Positions 26,302 to 38,285 of a stretch of 64,000 nt of DNA are shown one piece after another; position 1 is the first letter of the stretch, and the number at the start of each line of letters is the position of its first letter. The stretch is from Sphingomicrobium flavum (GTDB lineage Bacteria; Pseudomonadota; Alphaproteobacteria; Sphingomonadales; Sphingomonadaceae). Both the position numbers and the translations under genes were made by a program. The notes beneath the pieces are model-generated. The model saw nothing but the letters and a program-made list of their open reading frames with translations. It was not told where the DNA came from and searched no databases. Location: assembly GCF_024721605.1 (NCBI RefSeq), contig NZ_CP102630.1:1426001-1490000 (forward strand), read 5' to 3'.

Positions 26302-26576
26302 TAGCGCTTACCCTTCTTGTCGGCGGCGTGGCCCGGGAAGAAGCGCGTGGGCGCAAATTCACCAAGCTTCATGCCCACCATTTCTTCCGAAACGGAGACG
26401 GGCACGAATTTCTTGCCGTTATAGACATTGAACGTGAGGCCCACGAACTGCGGGAGAATGGTCGAACGACGCGACCAGGTCTTGATCGGCTTTGCGTTCG
26501 ACTGTTCCTGAGCGGCTTCCGCCTTCTTCAGGAGCGACAGTTCGACAAAGGGACCTTTCCATACGGAACGAGCCAT
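26301..26576 (-). CDS. rpsS: 30S ribosomal protein S19
   Basis: A 91-residue S19. [37 protein letters not shown] and [19 protein letters not shown] are family hallmarks. It lies six bp after rplB. Confidence 0.97.
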   Translation of the reverse strand: MARSVWKGPFVELSLLKKAEAAQEQSNAKPIKTWSRRSTILPQFVGLTFNVYNGKKFVPVSVSEEMVGMKLGEFAPTRFFPGHAADKKGKR

Positions 26577-26582
26577 GGTCGC

Positions 26583-27419
26583 TTACCTCTTCTTCTTCGC
26601 GTGACGCGAGCGGATGATGAACTTATCCGTCGCCTTGTTCTTGCGGGTACGAGCACCCTTGGTCGGCTTGCCCCAGGGGGTCACCGGATGACGGCCACCC
26701 GAGGTGCGGCCTTCACCACCGCCGTGCGGGTGATCGACCGGGTTCTTCGCAACACCGCGGGTCAGCGGGCGTTTGCCCATCCAGCGGGTGCGACCGGCCT
26801 TGGCGAGCGTCTGGTTCGAGTTGTCCGAGTTGGACACCGCACCGACCGTCGCCATGCAATCCGAACGGATGTAGCGCTGCTCGCCCGAGTTCATGCGAAC
26901 GATGACCATGCCCTTGTCGCGGCCGACAACCTGGCAATAGGTGCCAGCGGCGCGCGCGATCTGACCACCCTTGCCGGGCTTCAGTTCGATGTTGTGGACG
27001 ATGGTACCGACCGGCATCTGGCCGATCAGCATCGCATTACCCGGCTTCACGTCGACCTTTTCACCGGCCACCACCTTGTCGCCGGCAGCGATGCGCTGCG
27101 GGGCAAGGATGTAGGCCAGTTCATCGTCGGCATATTTCACGAGCGCGATGAAAGCGGTGCGGTTGGGATCATATTCGATCCGCTCCACGGTGCCTTCAAC
27201 GTCCCATTTGCGACGCTTGAAATCGACGAAGCGATACTTCTGCTTGTGACCGCCGCCAATGCCACGCGAGGTGACATGGCCCTTGTTGTTGCGGCCACCC
27301 GACTTGGTCTTGCCCTTGGTGAGCGACTTGACCGGCTTGCCCTTGTAGAGCTCGCTACGGTCAACCAGGACCAGGCCACGGCGGGCCGGGCTCGTCGGCT
27401 TATATTGCTTGAGTGCCAT
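26583..27419 (-). CDS. rplB: 50S ribosomal protein L2
   Basis: A 278-residue L2, needed for subunit association and the peptidyl-transferase centre. [40 protein letters not shown] and the C-terminal [20 protein letters not shown] (carrying the conserved His) are diagnostic. It lies three bp after rplW. Confidence 0.98.
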   Translation of the reverse strand: MALKQYKPTSPARRGLVLVDRSELYKGKPVKSLTKGKTKSGGRNNKGHVTSRGIGGGHKQKYRFVDFKRRKWDVEGTVERIEYDPNRTAFIALVKYADDELAYILAPQRIAAGDKVVAGEKVDVKPGNAMLIGQMPVGTIVHNIELKPGKGGQIARAAGTYCQVVGRDKGMVIVRMNSGEQRYIRSDCMATVGAVSNSDNSNQTLAKAGRTRWMGKRPLTRGVAKNPVDHPHGGGEGRTSGGRHPVTPWGKPTKGARTRKNKATDKFIIRSRHAKKKR

Positions 27420-27422
27420 CGG

Positions 27423-27737
27423 TTAGACCCCGCTCGTGATATCGATCATCTGGCCTTCGGCCAGCGTCACGATAGCTTTCTTCTCGTCCGAGCGACGGTA
27501 GGGCTTGCCCCTCCAGCGCTTGGATTTGCCCTTGGTGACGATCGTGTTCACCTTGGTGACTTCGACGCCATAGAGCGCTTCGACCGCTTCCTTGATCTGC
27601 GGCTTGGTCGCGTCATTGGCGACCTTGAACACCACCGCGCCATGCTCGGAAGCCATGGTCGACTTTTCGGTGATGTGCGGCGCCAGGACGACGTCGTAGT
27701 GACGATCTTCGACCTGCTTTTTCTGCTGCTTAGCCAT
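27423..27737 (-). CDS. rplW: 50S ribosomal protein L23
   Basis: A 104-residue L23 at the exit-tunnel rim, where trigger factor and SRP dock. [20 protein letters not shown] and [20 protein letters not shown] are typical. It overlaps rplD by eight bases. Confidence 0.97.
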   Translation of the reverse strand: MAKQQKKQVEDRHYDVVLAPHITEKSTMASEHGAVVFKVANDATKPQIKEAVEALYGVEVTKVNTIVTKGKSKRWRGKPYRRSDEKKAIVTLAEGQMIDITSGV

Positions 27738-28359
27738 TGAAACGGGCCTCCAGCTTTTCCACCGCGGCGCGGGTCAGGACCAGCGTATCGTGGCGGAGGA
27801 TGTCATATACGTTGGCGCCCATGGCCGGCATCAGGTTGATGCCTTCCAGGTTGGCCGACGCACGGGCAAAGCCCACGCTCAGCGCTTCGCCGTCGATGAC
27901 CAGGGCCGACTTGCCGAAGCCCAGCTTGCCGAGCTTGGCCTGCAGTGCCTTGGTCTTGGCATCGCCGTCCATGTCGAGATTTTCGAGCACGATCAGCTTG
28001 CCGTCCTTGGCCTTGGCCGACAGCGCCATCTTCAGGCCGAGCGCGCGAACCTTCTTGTTGAGGCTCGAGCTGAAGATACGGGCACGCGCACCATGCGCCT
28101 TACCACCACCAATGAAGATGGGGGCACGACGATCGCCGTGACGAGCGCCGCCCGAACCTTTCTGGCGACCAAACTTCTTGCCGGTGCGGGCAACATCGCT
28201 GCGCTCACGGGTCGCACGCGCCGGGGCGCGACGGTTGGTGAGCTGCCAGGTGACCACGCGGTGCAGGATGTCTTCACGCGGCTCGACACCGAAAATTTCG
28301 GTATCCAGCTGAATGTCGCCACCCGCCTTCGCGTCGAGGGTCTGAACCTTGACCTTCAT
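27730..28359 (-). CDS. rplD: 50S ribosomal protein L4
   Basis: A 209-residue L4, the protein that in E. coli represses the S10 operon through its leader. [39 protein letters not shown] and [19 protein letters not shown] match the family. It lies three bp after rplC. A leader-like region sits upstream of rplC here and would be the place to look for control by L4. Confidence 0.97.
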   Translation of the reverse strand: MKVKVQTLDAKAGGDIQLDTEIFGVEPREDILHRVVTWQLTNRRAPARATRERSDVARTGKKFGRQKGSGGARHGDRRAPIFIGGGKAHGARARIFSSSLNKKVRALGLKMALSAKAKDGKLIVLENLDMDGDAKTKALQAKLGKLGFGKSALVIDGEALSVGFARASANLEGINLMPAMGANVYDILRHDTLVLTRAAVEKLEARFNG

Positions 28360-28362
28360 CGC

Positions 28363-29217
28363 TTAGCCTTCCTTGCCTTCATCGGCTTCGGGCTTGGTGC
28401 CCTCGTCCATCTTATTCTCATCGGCAGTCTGCTCGGCGGCCATCGCTTCCACTTCAGCGTGGGTCGGGGTCGCCGGAGCTTCCTGCTCCGCAGCGGTTTC
28501 GACGAAACCGGCCTGTGCTTCTTCGCTCGCCACTTCATCGGCGTTGCGACGCATGGCGGCCGGGAACGGCACGCCCTCGGGCAGCGGCACCTTGACCGCG
28601 TCCTCGACGATCAGCCAGCCACCCTTCGAGCCGGGCACGGAGCCCTTCACGAAGATCAGGCCACGCTCGACGTCGGTGCGCACGATCATGAGGTTCTGCT
28701 GGGTGCGGTTGCGCGCGCCCATGTGGCCGGCCATCTTCTTGTTCTTGAAGACGCGGCCCGGATCCTGGCGGTTACCGGTCGAACCATGGGCACGGTGGCT
28801 GATCGACACGCCGTGCGTGGCGCGCATGCCCCCGAAACCCCAGCGCTTCATCGCACCGGCAAAGCCCTTACCCTGGGTCACGCCCTGGATATCGACCAGC
28901 TGGCCAGCAATGAAGTGATCGGCGGTGATGTTCGCGCCAACGTCGAGGAGAGCATCCTCGGAGACGCGGAATTCCACGATCTTCTGCTTGGGTTCGACCT
29001 TGGCCTTGCCGAACGCTTCGCGCTGCGGCTTGGCAACATTCTTCGGCTTGGCCTTGCCGGCGCCGAGCGCCACAGCCGTATAACCGTCTTTATCTTTTTC
29101 GCGGCGGGCGACGACCTGGAGCTCTTCCAGCTGAAGAACGGTCACCGGCACATGCCGTCCGTCTTCCTGGAACAAGCGGGTCATCCCCATCTTCTTCGCG
29201 ATCACGCCAGTGCGCAT
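28363..29217 (-). CDS. rplC: 50S ribosomal protein L3 with an acidic C-terminal tail
   Basis: A 284-residue L3. The core is normal: [39 protein letters not shown], then [20 protein letters not shown] and [19 protein letters not shown]. The usual protein is about 210-240 residues; this one continues past [20 protein letters not shown] with a roughly 55-residue Glu/Ala-rich tail ([20 protein letters not shown], ending [10 protein letters not shown]). ATG 29217 is chosen because the conserved MRTGVIAKK start lies there; upstream in-frame codons belong to the leader. Confidence 0.96.
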   Translation of the reverse strand: MRTGVIAKKMGMTRLFQEDGRHVPVTVLQLEELQVVARREKDKDGYTAVALGAGKAKPKNVAKPQREAFGKAKVEPKQKIVEFRVSEDALLDVGANITADHFIAGQLVDIQGVTQGKGFAGAMKRWGFGGMRATHGVSISHRAHGSTGNRQDPGRVFKNKKMAGHMGARNRTQQNLMIVRTDVERGLIFVKGSVPGSKGGWLIVEDAVKVPLPEGVPFPAAMRRNADEVASEEAQAGFVETAAEQEAPATPTHAEVEAMAAEQTADENKMDEGTKPEADEGKEG

Positions 29218-29462
29218 GATCCACACTCCTGCATAGGCCCCTGCCTCTTTGACGAGGTTCGGGGCGTGCGACCCATGAAACGATGCGTGCCCCGCTTGGG
29301 CCATTCCTGCAGGAGATGCAGGATGCGGGGGACGCAGACCGCAGTTCCAAGGAACTGCCCGGTATCCCTAAATTGCATCCCGGCGACATGCCGGGCGGCG
29401 GGAAGATCGAACCTTCGAAATTCCCTAACCAAATCAGCGTTGAATGCTGGCTTGGCGGCCCC
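29218..29462 (-). promoter_or_regulatory. structured leader between rpsJ and rplC
   Basis: A 245 bp gap in an operon whose other junctions are mostly 0-40 bp. It can form several hairpins: an 18 bp perfect palindrome GCAGTTCC-AA-GGAACTGC at 29341-29358, CCCGGC-GACAT-GCCGGG at 29379-29395, and CCTGCA-GGAGA-TGCAGG at 29306-29322 nested inside CCCCGC (29290-29295) pairing with GCGGGG (29325-29330). No convincing small gene is seen. It is a candidate regulatory leader or internal promoter region for rplC onwards. Confidence 0.45.
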
Positions 29463-29774
29463 TTAGGCCAGTTTAATCTCCACGTCCACCCCTGCGGCGA
29501 GATCGAGCTTCATCAAAGCATCGACCGTCTGCGGCGTCGGCTGCACGATATCGAGCAGGCGCTTGTAGGTGCGGACCTCAAACTGCTCGCGCGACTTCTT
29601 GTCGACGTGGGGCGAACGGTTCACGGTGAACTTCTCGATGCGCGTCGGCAGCGGAATGGGCCCGCGGATCAGAGCGCCCGTACGACGAGCGGTGTCTGCA
29701 ATGTCACCAGTGGCCTGATCCAATACACGATGATCGAAAGCCTTGAGACGAATCCGGATATTCTGCGTTTCCAT
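29463..29774 (-). CDS. rpsJ: 30S ribosomal protein S10
   Basis: A 103-residue S10 of normal size. [40 protein letters not shown] and [20 protein letters not shown] are the family signature. ATG 29774 is used; a GTG six bases upstream would add two residues. Together with the tuf terminator upstream this marks the first gene of a separate S10 transcription unit. Confidence 0.97.
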   Translation of the reverse strand: METQNIRIRLKAFDHRVLDQATGDIADTARRTGALIRGPIPLPTRIEKFTVNRSPHVDKKSREQFEVRTYKRLLDIVQPTPQTVDALMKLDLAAGVDVEIKLA

Positions 29775-29907
29775 GTCCACTTACCAATGCGAAAGAGCCA
29801 AACCCCGTCGGAAACATCCCTCAGGGGTCACCAAAAATCAAAAACTCAAAAAGGAAGGCCGCGTTCTTAAACCAAGAGGCCTGAACGCAGCCTTACTTCA
29901 ACCTCGT

Positions 29908-29955
29908 AAAAAAGGCTGGCCGCGGGATGACTGACGAATCAGTCTGTCCCGCGGC
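29908..29955 (-). terminator. rho-independent terminator after tuf
   Basis: On the minus strand a long hairpin (29955 down to 29919) with outer arms GCCGCGGGA/TCCCGCGGC and inner arms GACTGA/TCAGTC is followed by CAGCC and then TTTTTT at 29908-29913. It begins 12 bp after the tuf stop and separates the str operon from rpsJ. Confidence 0.88.
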
Positions 29956-29967
29956 TCGCGCCCTATA

Positions 29968-31158
29968 TTACGCGGTGATCTTGCCGACAACCCCCGCGCC
30001 GACGGTACGACCGCCTTCACGGATGGCGAAGCGAAGACCCTGGTCCATGGCGATCGGAGCGATCAGCTTGACACCCAGCGACACATTGTCGCCCGGCATG
30101 ACCATTTCCGTGCCGTCCGGCAGGGTGATCTCGCCCGTCACGTCAGTCGTACGGAAGTAGAACTGCGGACGATAGTTGGCGAAGAACGGCGTGTGACGGC
30201 CGCCTTCGTCCTTCGACAGGACATAGACTTCGGCTTCGAAGTCGGTGTGCGGGGTGATCGAACCCGGCTTGGCCAGAACCTGGCCACGCTCGACTTCCTC
30301 ACGGCCGATGCCGCGGATCAGCGCGCCGACATTGTCGCCAGCCTGGCCCTGATCGAGCAGCTTGCGGAACATTTCCACGCCCGTGACGGTGGTCTTCTGC
30401 GTGTCCTTGATGCCGACGATTTCGACTTCGTCGCCAACATTGACGATACCGGTTTCGATACGACCGGTGACAACCGTACCACGACCCGAGATCGAGAACA
30501 CGTCTTCGATCGGCATCAGGAAGGGCTTGTCCAGCGGACGATCCGGCTCAGGGATCCACTCGTCGACTGCAGCCATCAGCTTGAGAATGGCTTCCTGACC
30601 GATTTCGCGGTTGGAATCTTCCAGAGCGGCCAGCGCCGAACCGGCGATGATCGGAATGTTGTCGCCGTCAAAGTCACGCTTCGACAGTTCTTCGCGGATT
30701 TCCAGCTCGACCAGTTCCAGCAGTTCCGGATCGTCGACCTGGTCGACCTTGTTCAGGAACACGACCATGGTGGGAACGCCGACCTGCTTGGCGAGCAGGA
30801 TGTGCTCCTTGGTCTGCGGCATGGGGCCGTCAGCAGCCGACACCACGAGGATCGCGCCGTCCATCTGGGCGGCACCGGTGATCATGTTCTTCACATAGTC
30901 AGCGTGACCCGGGCAATCGACGTGCGCATAGTGGCGCGCTTCGGTTTCATATTCGACGTGCGCGGTCGAAATGGTGATGCCGCGCTCACGCTCTTCCGGA
31001 GCCTTGTCGATGTTGGCGAAATCGACTGCGGTCGCGCCGCCGGTTTCCGCCAGGGTCTTGGTGATCGCTGCAGTCAGCGACGTCTTGCCATGGTCGACGT
31101 GACCGATGGTGCCGATGTTGACGTGCGGTTTGTTCCGCTCAAATTTTGCCTTCGCCAT
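29968..31158 (-). CDS. tuf: elongation factor Tu
   Basis: A 396-residue EF-Tu that delivers aminoacyl-tRNA to the ribosome. The G motifs are [22 protein letters not shown] and NKVDQVDD, and the effector region is [13 protein letters not shown]. Domain 2/3 segments such as [13 protein letters not shown] and [13 protein letters not shown] are intact. It ends the str operon, 91 bp after fusA, with its own terminator. Many proteobacteria carry a second tuf copy; none is in this window. Confidence 0.98.
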   Translation of the reverse strand: MAKAKFERNKPHVNIGTIGHVDHGKTSLTAAITKTLAETGGATAVDFANIDKAPEERERGITISTAHVEYETEARHYAHVDCPGHADYVKNMITGAAQMDGAILVVSAADGPMPQTKEHILLAKQVGVPTMVVFLNKVDQVDDPELLELVELEIREELSKRDFDGDNIPIIAGSALAALEDSNREIGQEAILKLMAAVDEWIPEPDRPLDKPFLMPIEDVFSISGRGTVVTGRIETGIVNVGDEVEIVGIKDTQKTTVTGVEMFRKLLDQGQAGDNVGALIRGIGREEVERGQVLAKPGSITPHTDFEAEVYVLSKDEGGRHTPFFANYRPQFYFRTTDVTGEITLPDGTEMVMPGDNVSLGVKLIAPIAMDQGLRFAIREGGRTVGAGVVGKITA

Positions 31159-31249
31159 TATACGCCTCTTCTTCTTTTATAATGTTCCGGGCGGCGCCCT
31201 TAGTTGCGAGCGCGCCCATAACGCCTATTTTCCGGTTACGCCAGCCCGA

Positions 31250-33349
<2,100 letters not shown>

Positions 33350-33411
33350 TTTTTCTATTCCTTCTGGGGGTGATGGGGCCTGCCTAGTGACAGGCACCCA
33401 TGTCAGTCATG

Positions 33412-33882
33412 TTACCAGCGATAATGGCTGAAGGCGCGGTTGGCTTCGGCCATGCGGTGCGTGTCTTCACGCTTCTTGACCGCATTGCCGCGGTTCTGCG
33501 CTGCGTCCATCAGTTCACCCGAAAGGCGGGCGGCCATGGTCTTTTCAGCGCGCGAACGAGCAGCCGTGATCAGCCAGCGGATGGCCAGCGCCTGGGCGCG
33601 CTCGGTGCGCACTTCGACGGGCACCTGGTAGGTGGCACCGCCAACACGGCGCGAACGCACTTCCACGGCCGGCTTCACATTATTGAGCGCTTCGTGGAAC
33701 AGGGCGACCGGATCGGTCTTCATGCGGGCTTCGACATTGTCGAGAGCGCCATAGACGATGCGCTCGGCAACCGACTTCTTGCCGTCGAGCATGATGTTGT
33801 TCATGAACTTCGACAGGACCAGATCACCAAATTTGGGATCGGGCAGGATGACGCGCTTTTCTGGGCGACGACGACGGGACAT
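33412..33882 (-). CDS. rpsG: 30S ribosomal protein S7
   Basis: A 156-residue S7 that nucleates the 30S head. [36 protein letters not shown] and [20 protein letters not shown] (then W) are the hallmarks. It lies between rpsL and fusA; in E. coli S7 also represses this operon. Confidence 0.97.
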   Translation of the reverse strand: MSRRRRPEKRVILPDPKFGDLVLSKFMNNIMLDGKKSVAERIVYGALDNVEARMKTDPVALFHEALNNVKPAVEVRSRRVGGATYQVPVEVRTERAQALAIRWLITAARSRAEKTMAARLSGELMDAAQNRGNAVKKREDTHRMAEANRAFSHYRW

Positions 33883-33960
33883 ATTCTTATCCTTTATAGA
33901 GCGGGGCGCACGCCGCTAGGGGCTGCGCTCACCGACATAAACCAGTGGCTACTTGGCCAA

Positions 33961-34332
33961 TTACTTGGGACGCTTGGCGCCGTACTTGGAACGGCTCTGC
34001 TTGCGGTCCTTCACGCCCTGCGTGTCGAGCACGCCGCGCAGCACATGGTAGCGCACACCCGGAAGGTCGCGCACACGGCCGCCGCGGATCAGCACAACGC
34101 TGTGCTCCTGCAGGTTGTGGCCTTCACCCGGAATGTAGGAAATGACTTCGCGCTGGTTGGTCAGGCGGACCTTGGCAACCTTGCGCAGAGCCGAGTTCGG
34201 CTTCTTCGGGGTGGTGGTGTAAACACGGGTGCAGACACCGCGCTTTTGCGGGTTCTGTTCCATTGCAGGGACCTTGGACTTGGCCTTCTGCAGGGTGCGG
34301 CCCTTGCGGACCAGCTGGTTAATCGTCGGCAT
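33961..34332 (-). CDS. rpsL: 30S ribosomal protein S12
   Basis: A 123-residue S12 in the decoding centre. [34 protein letters not shown] (the streptomycin-site lysine is Lys in the wild-type form here) and [20 protein letters not shown] (with the second streptomycin-site lysine position occupied by Arg in GGRV) fit the family. It is the first gene of the str operon; the 239 bp ahead of it should hold the promoter. Confidence 0.97.
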   Translation of the reverse strand: MPTINQLVRKGRTLQKAKSKVPAMEQNPQKRGVCTRVYTTTPKKPNSALRKVAKVRLTNQREVISYIPGEGHNLQEHSVVLIRGGRVRDLPGVRYHVLRGVLDTQGVKDRKQSRSKYGAKRPK

Positions 34333-34571
34333 GAAGCCTTCACCTTTCTGTTGCCGGGCATGTCCCGGCGGTTACTTTGTCCACCCAAGCCAAAATGAGA
34401 GCGTGGCCCTCCCGGTCTCCCGGGCGGCTGCCCTGATCTTCACTTCTGGCGGAACAATGTTCAGCTCATTTGTCGTCACGCGGTGACGGAATCACCACCA
34501 GCGCGGACGAGCGGCCCACTAGTGGAAATGCTGCACCGCGTCAACAGCGTGCGGGGTGAGTTGAGCCACTA
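34333..34571 (-). promoter_or_regulatory. str operon upstream region with a candidate promoter
   Basis: No gene is seen here. On the minus strand TTGACG (34539-34544) and TAGTGG (34516-34521) lie 17 bases apart and may be the -35 and -10 boxes. The transcript would carry a roughly 180-nt leader with two GC-rich hairpins, around 34353-34373 (CCGGG..CCCGG) and 34409-34430, before rpsL. Confidence 0.35.
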
Positions 34572-35237
34572 TCAAGTGCAGGGCGTCTCCCACGCGAAAT
34601 TACGCAATTCAACGTCATCCGACAGATGTTCGTGAAAATTGCGGTGCGCTTCGCAGACAAGATAGTCGCTGTTCTCGAACTCCGACCGGATTGCCGCCGG
34701 ACAAGTCTTCGCGCTTCCGACGGGCAAGGGCCTGAGCGCCCGATGACCGAGCCACTCATTGCGCAACTCGATCCGGCCGTCCCGGTGAATGGCCAATACT
34801 CCCACGGTACGTCCGCTCGTTATCGCAAAACCTTGCACCAATTCGCCACCTTGAAACTCACGGCCTGACGGGAACGGTTCTTGAAGGTTTAGATAGATCC
34901 AGTCGCCGGCTACTCCAGCCATCGTCGAATCCACTGGCACGCGCCAGCTGGCCATTATTTTCCCATTGTCGCCATATTCAACAATTCGGTCAGTGGAGAA
35001 TGGCTTGAGCGCTTTTGCCGAAGGGATGGAATCGAACCTGAGACTAACGGTAGCCCCACAGGGATGAGCTCGAACATTATCTTGCGACAGGCCCCATTTC
35101 TTCAAGGCTGCGTCCGAGGCATTGTCAGCCCAGTAGGAAAGCTCGACGCCTTGTGCAGGATCAACTGTTTGAACGGCTCGATCATCAGCACAAGCCGCGG
35201 TGCAAATTATCATGAAGCCAATGAGTTTCCTAAACAT
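34572..35237 (-). CDS. hypothetical secreted protein or lipoprotein
   Basis: A 221-residue protein with a short hydrophobic leader, MFRKLIGFMIICTAACADD. It ends in a cysteine that could be a weak lipobox (TAAC); otherwise it is a cleaved signal peptide. The mature part is mixed alpha/beta with no motif I recognise: GVELSYWADNASDAALKKWG, YGDNGKIMASWRVPVDS, and four further cysteines that could pair in the periplasm. Base composition is visibly more AT-rich than in the flanking genes, suggesting later acquisition. It ends 239 bp before rpsL on the same strand. Confidence 0.55.
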   Translation of the reverse strand: MFRKLIGFMIICTAACADDRAVQTVDPAQGVELSYWADNASDAALKKWGLSQDNVRAHPCGATVSLRFDSIPSAKALKPFSTDRIVEYGDNGKIMASWRVPVDSTMAGVAGDWIYLNLQEPFPSGREFQGGELVQGFAITSGRTVGVLAIHRDGRIELRNEWLGHRALRPLPVGSAKTCPAAIRSEFENSDYLVCEAHRNFHEHLSDDVELRNFAWETPCT

Positions 35238-35240
35238 TGC

Positions 35241-35525
35241 CTAGTCGAGCGGGGCTTCGGCGGCGCCAGCTAGCGGGGGCGGGCCGCCATGGGGAAAAAC
35301 CGGGGCTGGCAGCGGGCTCGCACCGGGTGACGAGCCGCGGCGGCTCATCAATTCGCCGACAAAGCGAATGAGCTCGATACGCACCTTGCCCGATGCCCGG
35401 CGCCTGCGCGATTGCTTGAGCAGGAGTTGGAACCGCTCGATATCGCTGATCTCCAGCCGACCTTCGGCCATTAGCTCGCGCATCTGTTCCATCGCACGCT
35501 CGACCAGCGGATCGGACATGCGCAT
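35241..35525 (-). CDS. hypothetical helical protein
   Basis: A 94-residue protein. The N-terminal half is helical and charged (SDPLVERAMEQMRELMAEG, ISDIERFQLLLKQSRRRR) and the C-terminus is proline-rich and probably disordered. I recognise no family. The start is uncertain: ATG 35525 is used, but an in-frame ATG at 35609 has a better ribosome-binding site (AAGGGG) and would add 28 Arg-rich residues. It lies between an amidohydrolase gene and a hypothetical gene on the same strand. Confidence 0.45.
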   Translation of the reverse strand: MRMSDPLVERAMEQMRELMAEGRLEISDIERFQLLLKQSRRRRASGKVRIELIRFVGELMSRRGSSPGASPLPAPVFPHGGPPPLAGAAEAPLD

Positions 35526-35647
35526 GTCCAGCCTGGCGCTGCGCCAAGCCGACCATGTGCCGCAACCTCGGCCACGCCGTCTTGAAGGAATGTCATGCCT
35601 CGGTTTCATACCGACCCCTTAGCAGAAAGCGCGAAGCGGACGAACGG

Positions 35648-36937
35648 CTATTCGACGACCTCGCCCCTCGCCATCACGAACGACACATTTTTGAGCACGG
35701 TCACATCGCTCAGCGGATCGCCCGCGACCGCGATGATGTCGGCGCTCTTGCCCGCTTCGATGGTGCCGATTTCGTTCGACATCTGCAGCAGGTCGGCCGC
35801 GTTGATCGTGGCCGCGACCAAAGCGGTCTCGGGCGTCATCCCGTTGGCGACCATCAGTTCGAATTCGTCGGCATTTTTGCCATGCTTGGAGACGCCGGCA
35901 TCAGTGCCAAAGGCAATCCGCACCCCGCGCGGGGCCAGCATCTGCAGGCTTTTGCCCGTGATACCGATCCGCCAGCGGATTTTTTCCAGAACCGCCGGTT
36001 CATAAGCGGAGGTATCGCCCGCAAGGCGTTCCTTATAGCCGTTCACGGTCGACAAGGTCGGAACATAATAGGTCTTGGACTTGGCCCAGGTGTCGATCAC
36101 TTCATCGGTCAGGATGGTGCCATGTTCGATACTGTCGACGCCCAATTTCAGCGCCAGCAGGATGCCGTCCGCGCCATGGGCGTGGACCGCGACTTCCTTG
36201 TCATACAGCCGCGCCGTCTCGACGATGGCGCGCGCTTCATCCTCGAACATCTGCGCGCCAAGCCCGGCGCCGATGCGGCTGTTGACCCCGCCGGTCGAGG
36301 CGAACTTGATCACGTCCGCGCCGCGCGCCACCTGCAGGCGCACCGAGCGGCGGCAATCATCCGCGCCGTCGCAGACATTTTCGCCGCCCGCAACGGGCCT
36401 GAACTCCTCGCGCAGCCCCAGCGCCCCGTCCATATGGCCGGTGGTGGCCGAGAGCGAGCGCCCGGCATCGACGATGCGCGGCCCCTGCACCAGCCCCGAT
36501 GCCACCGCATCGCGCAGTGCCAGCGTGGCCCCGGTGCCGTCGCCTAGGTTGCGTACGGTGGTGAAGCCCGCCTTCAGCGTCTTCATGCCATTCACATAGG
36601 CCTGCAGCGCGAAGAAACCGTCCTCACGGGTCAGCCCTTCCAGGAGGGCCGCATTGCCGCCCGCATCGCTATCCAGATGCACATGGCTGTCGATCAACCC
36701 GGGCAGCACGGTCTTGTCCGAAAGGTCGATCAGCGTCGCCCCTGCCGGAGCGGCCTGCAGCCCGTCCACCACCGACACGATGCGCCCATTATCCACCGTG
36801 ATGGTGGAAGGCCCGCGCGCCGCCTCGCCCGGCACGTCGATCAGCCGCCCGGCATGGATGACGGTCGGCTGCGCCGCCGCCGCGCCGGCCATCAGCAAGG
36901 CGGCAAGAGCGGTTATTCCTTTGGTTGAAGCGCCCAT
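35648..36937 (-). CDS. secreted metal-dependent amidohydrolase (copy 1)
   Basis: A 429-residue periplasmic hydrolase with the signal peptide GITALAALLMAGAAAA. The metal-binding motifs of the amidohydrolase superfamily are PGLIDSHVHLDSD (first HxH), KFASTGGVNS, AVHAHGADGI, DSIEHGTIL and the terminal Asp in AFGTDAGVS. It closely resembles Xaa-Pro dipeptidase/prolidase-like amidohydrolases acting on small peptides or blocked amino acids. The ATG at 36937 overlaps the end of the next gene by 25 bases, so translation is coupled. It is a diverged tandem paralogue of that gene. Confidence 0.82.
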   Translation of the reverse strand: MGASTKGITALAALLMAGAAAAQPTVIHAGRLIDVPGEAARGPSTITVDNGRIVSVVDGLQAAPAGATLIDLSDKTVLPGLIDSHVHLDSDAGGNAALLEGLTREDGFFALQAYVNGMKTLKAGFTTVRNLGDGTGATLALRDAVASGLVQGPRIVDAGRSLSATTGHMDGALGLREEFRPVAGGENVCDGADDCRRSVRLQVARGADVIKFASTGGVNSRIGAGLGAQMFEDEARAIVETARLYDKEVAVHAHGADGILLALKLGVDSIEHGTILTDEVIDTWAKSKTYYVPTLSTVNGYKERLAGDTSAYEPAVLEKIRWRIGITGKSLQMLAPRGVRIAFGTDAGVSKHGKNADEFELMVANGMTPETALVAATINAADLLQMSNEIGTIEAGKSADIIAVAGDPLSDVTVLKNVSFVMARGEVVE

Positions 36938-38220
36938 GGCACCATCTCCTCCACGGGCACCCCGCCCTTGATGACGCCGTCGACTTGTTCGACGGCCTTG
37001 ATATTGCTGAGCGGATCGCCCGACACGATCACCATATCGGCATAGCGACCGACCGCGATGGCGCCGACATCGGCTTCCTTGCCGAGCGCCTGGGCGCCGT
37101 TGCGGGTGGCCGCCTGGATCGCCTCGAGCGGGCTCATCCCATATTCGACCATGGTCGAAAATTGCCCCGGCACCCAATTGGGCGGCATCACCCCGACATC
37201 GCTGCCAAAGACCATGCGCACCCCGCCTTCATGGGCCTTCTTGAAATTGTCCCGCTGCGCCTGCGCGATATCGCGGTCCTTGCGCAGATTGACCTCCAGC
37301 ACCCCATTCTTGCGGCCTTCGGACTGGGTATAATCGGTGTTGCGGATATCCATCGAGAACCAGACCGGTCGTGCGCGGCTGGCGGCAAGGCGGATGCCCT
37401 CGTCATCGACCAGGCTCGCATGTTCGATCGTGTCGATCCCGGCACGGATCGCGCGCTTGATCCCTTCGGCACCATGGGCATGGGCGGCGGTCAGCACGCC
37501 CCATTGGTGCGCCTCATCGGCAATCGCCCTGAGTTCGGCTTCGGAAAGCTGCGGCTGGCCGGGTTCGGTGTTGAGCGAGAAGACCCCGCCGGTGGCGCAG
37601 ACCTTGATCACTTCGGAGCCGAACTTGCGCTGGCGGCGCACCTGGTGGCGCAATTCCTCGGGCCCGTCGCCAATACCCTCTTCCTTGCCGTCGCGCTCCA
37701 GGCTGGGCGGCAGGAAAGTGCTGTCGCAATGGCCACCGGTCGCGCCCAGTGCATGACCGCCCGGCACGATGCGCGGCCCCACCACATAGCCATCCTCGAT
37801 CGCCTGCTTTAGCCCGACATCGCTGCGCTGCCCTGCCCCCACCACGCGCAAGGTGGTAAAACCCAGCTTCAGCATCGCTTCGCCCGTCGGTGCCGCGGTG
37901 ATCGGCCAGAAGCTGTCGGTATATTGAAAGCCCCGATAGCCCCCGATATTGGCCGGCCCGTCAAGATGGGTGTGCATGTCGATAAAGCCCGGCAGCAACG
38001 TCTTGCCGGCATGGTCGATATGGCGGTCACTGCGCGACAAGGCGGGCACCTGGCCCGTGTTGATCGACACGATCCGCCCGTCATCGCCGACCCGGATCAC
38101 CGGATTGGCGACATAGCGGCCCGTTTCCACATCGAGATAGCGGTCGGCGGTAATATAGGTATCGGCGGCGGCAGCGGTCGGCATCGCGACGCTGGCTGCC
38201 AGCAACAGGGCAAGGCGCAT
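36913..38220 (-). CDS. secreted metal-dependent amidohydrolase (copy 2)
   Basis: A 435-residue protein with the signal peptide MRLALLLAASVAMPTAAAA. Its motifs are PGFIDMHTHLDGP, KVCATGGVFS, TAAHAHGAEGI, DTIEHASLVD and FGSDVGVMPPN, the same series as in the neighbour. The putative metal-bridging Lys is in VIKVCATGG. The organisation suggests a duplicated periplasmic dipeptidase-like enzyme whose copies have taken different substrates. Its own upstream region is 65 bp from the next gene on the same strand, so these two may begin a transcription unit. Confidence 0.82.
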   Translation of the reverse strand: MRLALLLAASVAMPTAAAADTYITADRYLDVETGRYVANPVIRVGDDGRIVSINTGQVPALSRSDRHIDHAGKTLLPGFIDMHTHLDGPANIGGYRGFQYTDSFWPITAAPTGEAMLKLGFTTLRVVGAGQRSDVGLKQAIEDGYVVGPRIVPGGHALGATGGHCDSTFLPPSLERDGKEEGIGDGPEELRHQVRRQRKFGSEVIKVCATGGVFSLNTEPGQPQLSEAELRAIADEAHQWGVLTAAHAHGAEGIKRAIRAGIDTIEHASLVDDEGIRLAASRARPVWFSMDIRNTDYTQSEGRKNGVLEVNLRKDRDIAQAQRDNFKKAHEGGVRMVFGSDVGVMPPNWVPGQFSTMVEYGMSPLEAIQAATRNGAQALGKEADVGAIAVGRYADMVIVSGDPLSNIKAVEQVDGVIKGGVPVEEMVPWALQPKE

Positions 38221-38285
38221 GTGATCGAGTCCCCTTTCGAAAGAGGGAGGTTAGCGCCCTTTTGCCCCGCGGCAAGCCTGTAGAA

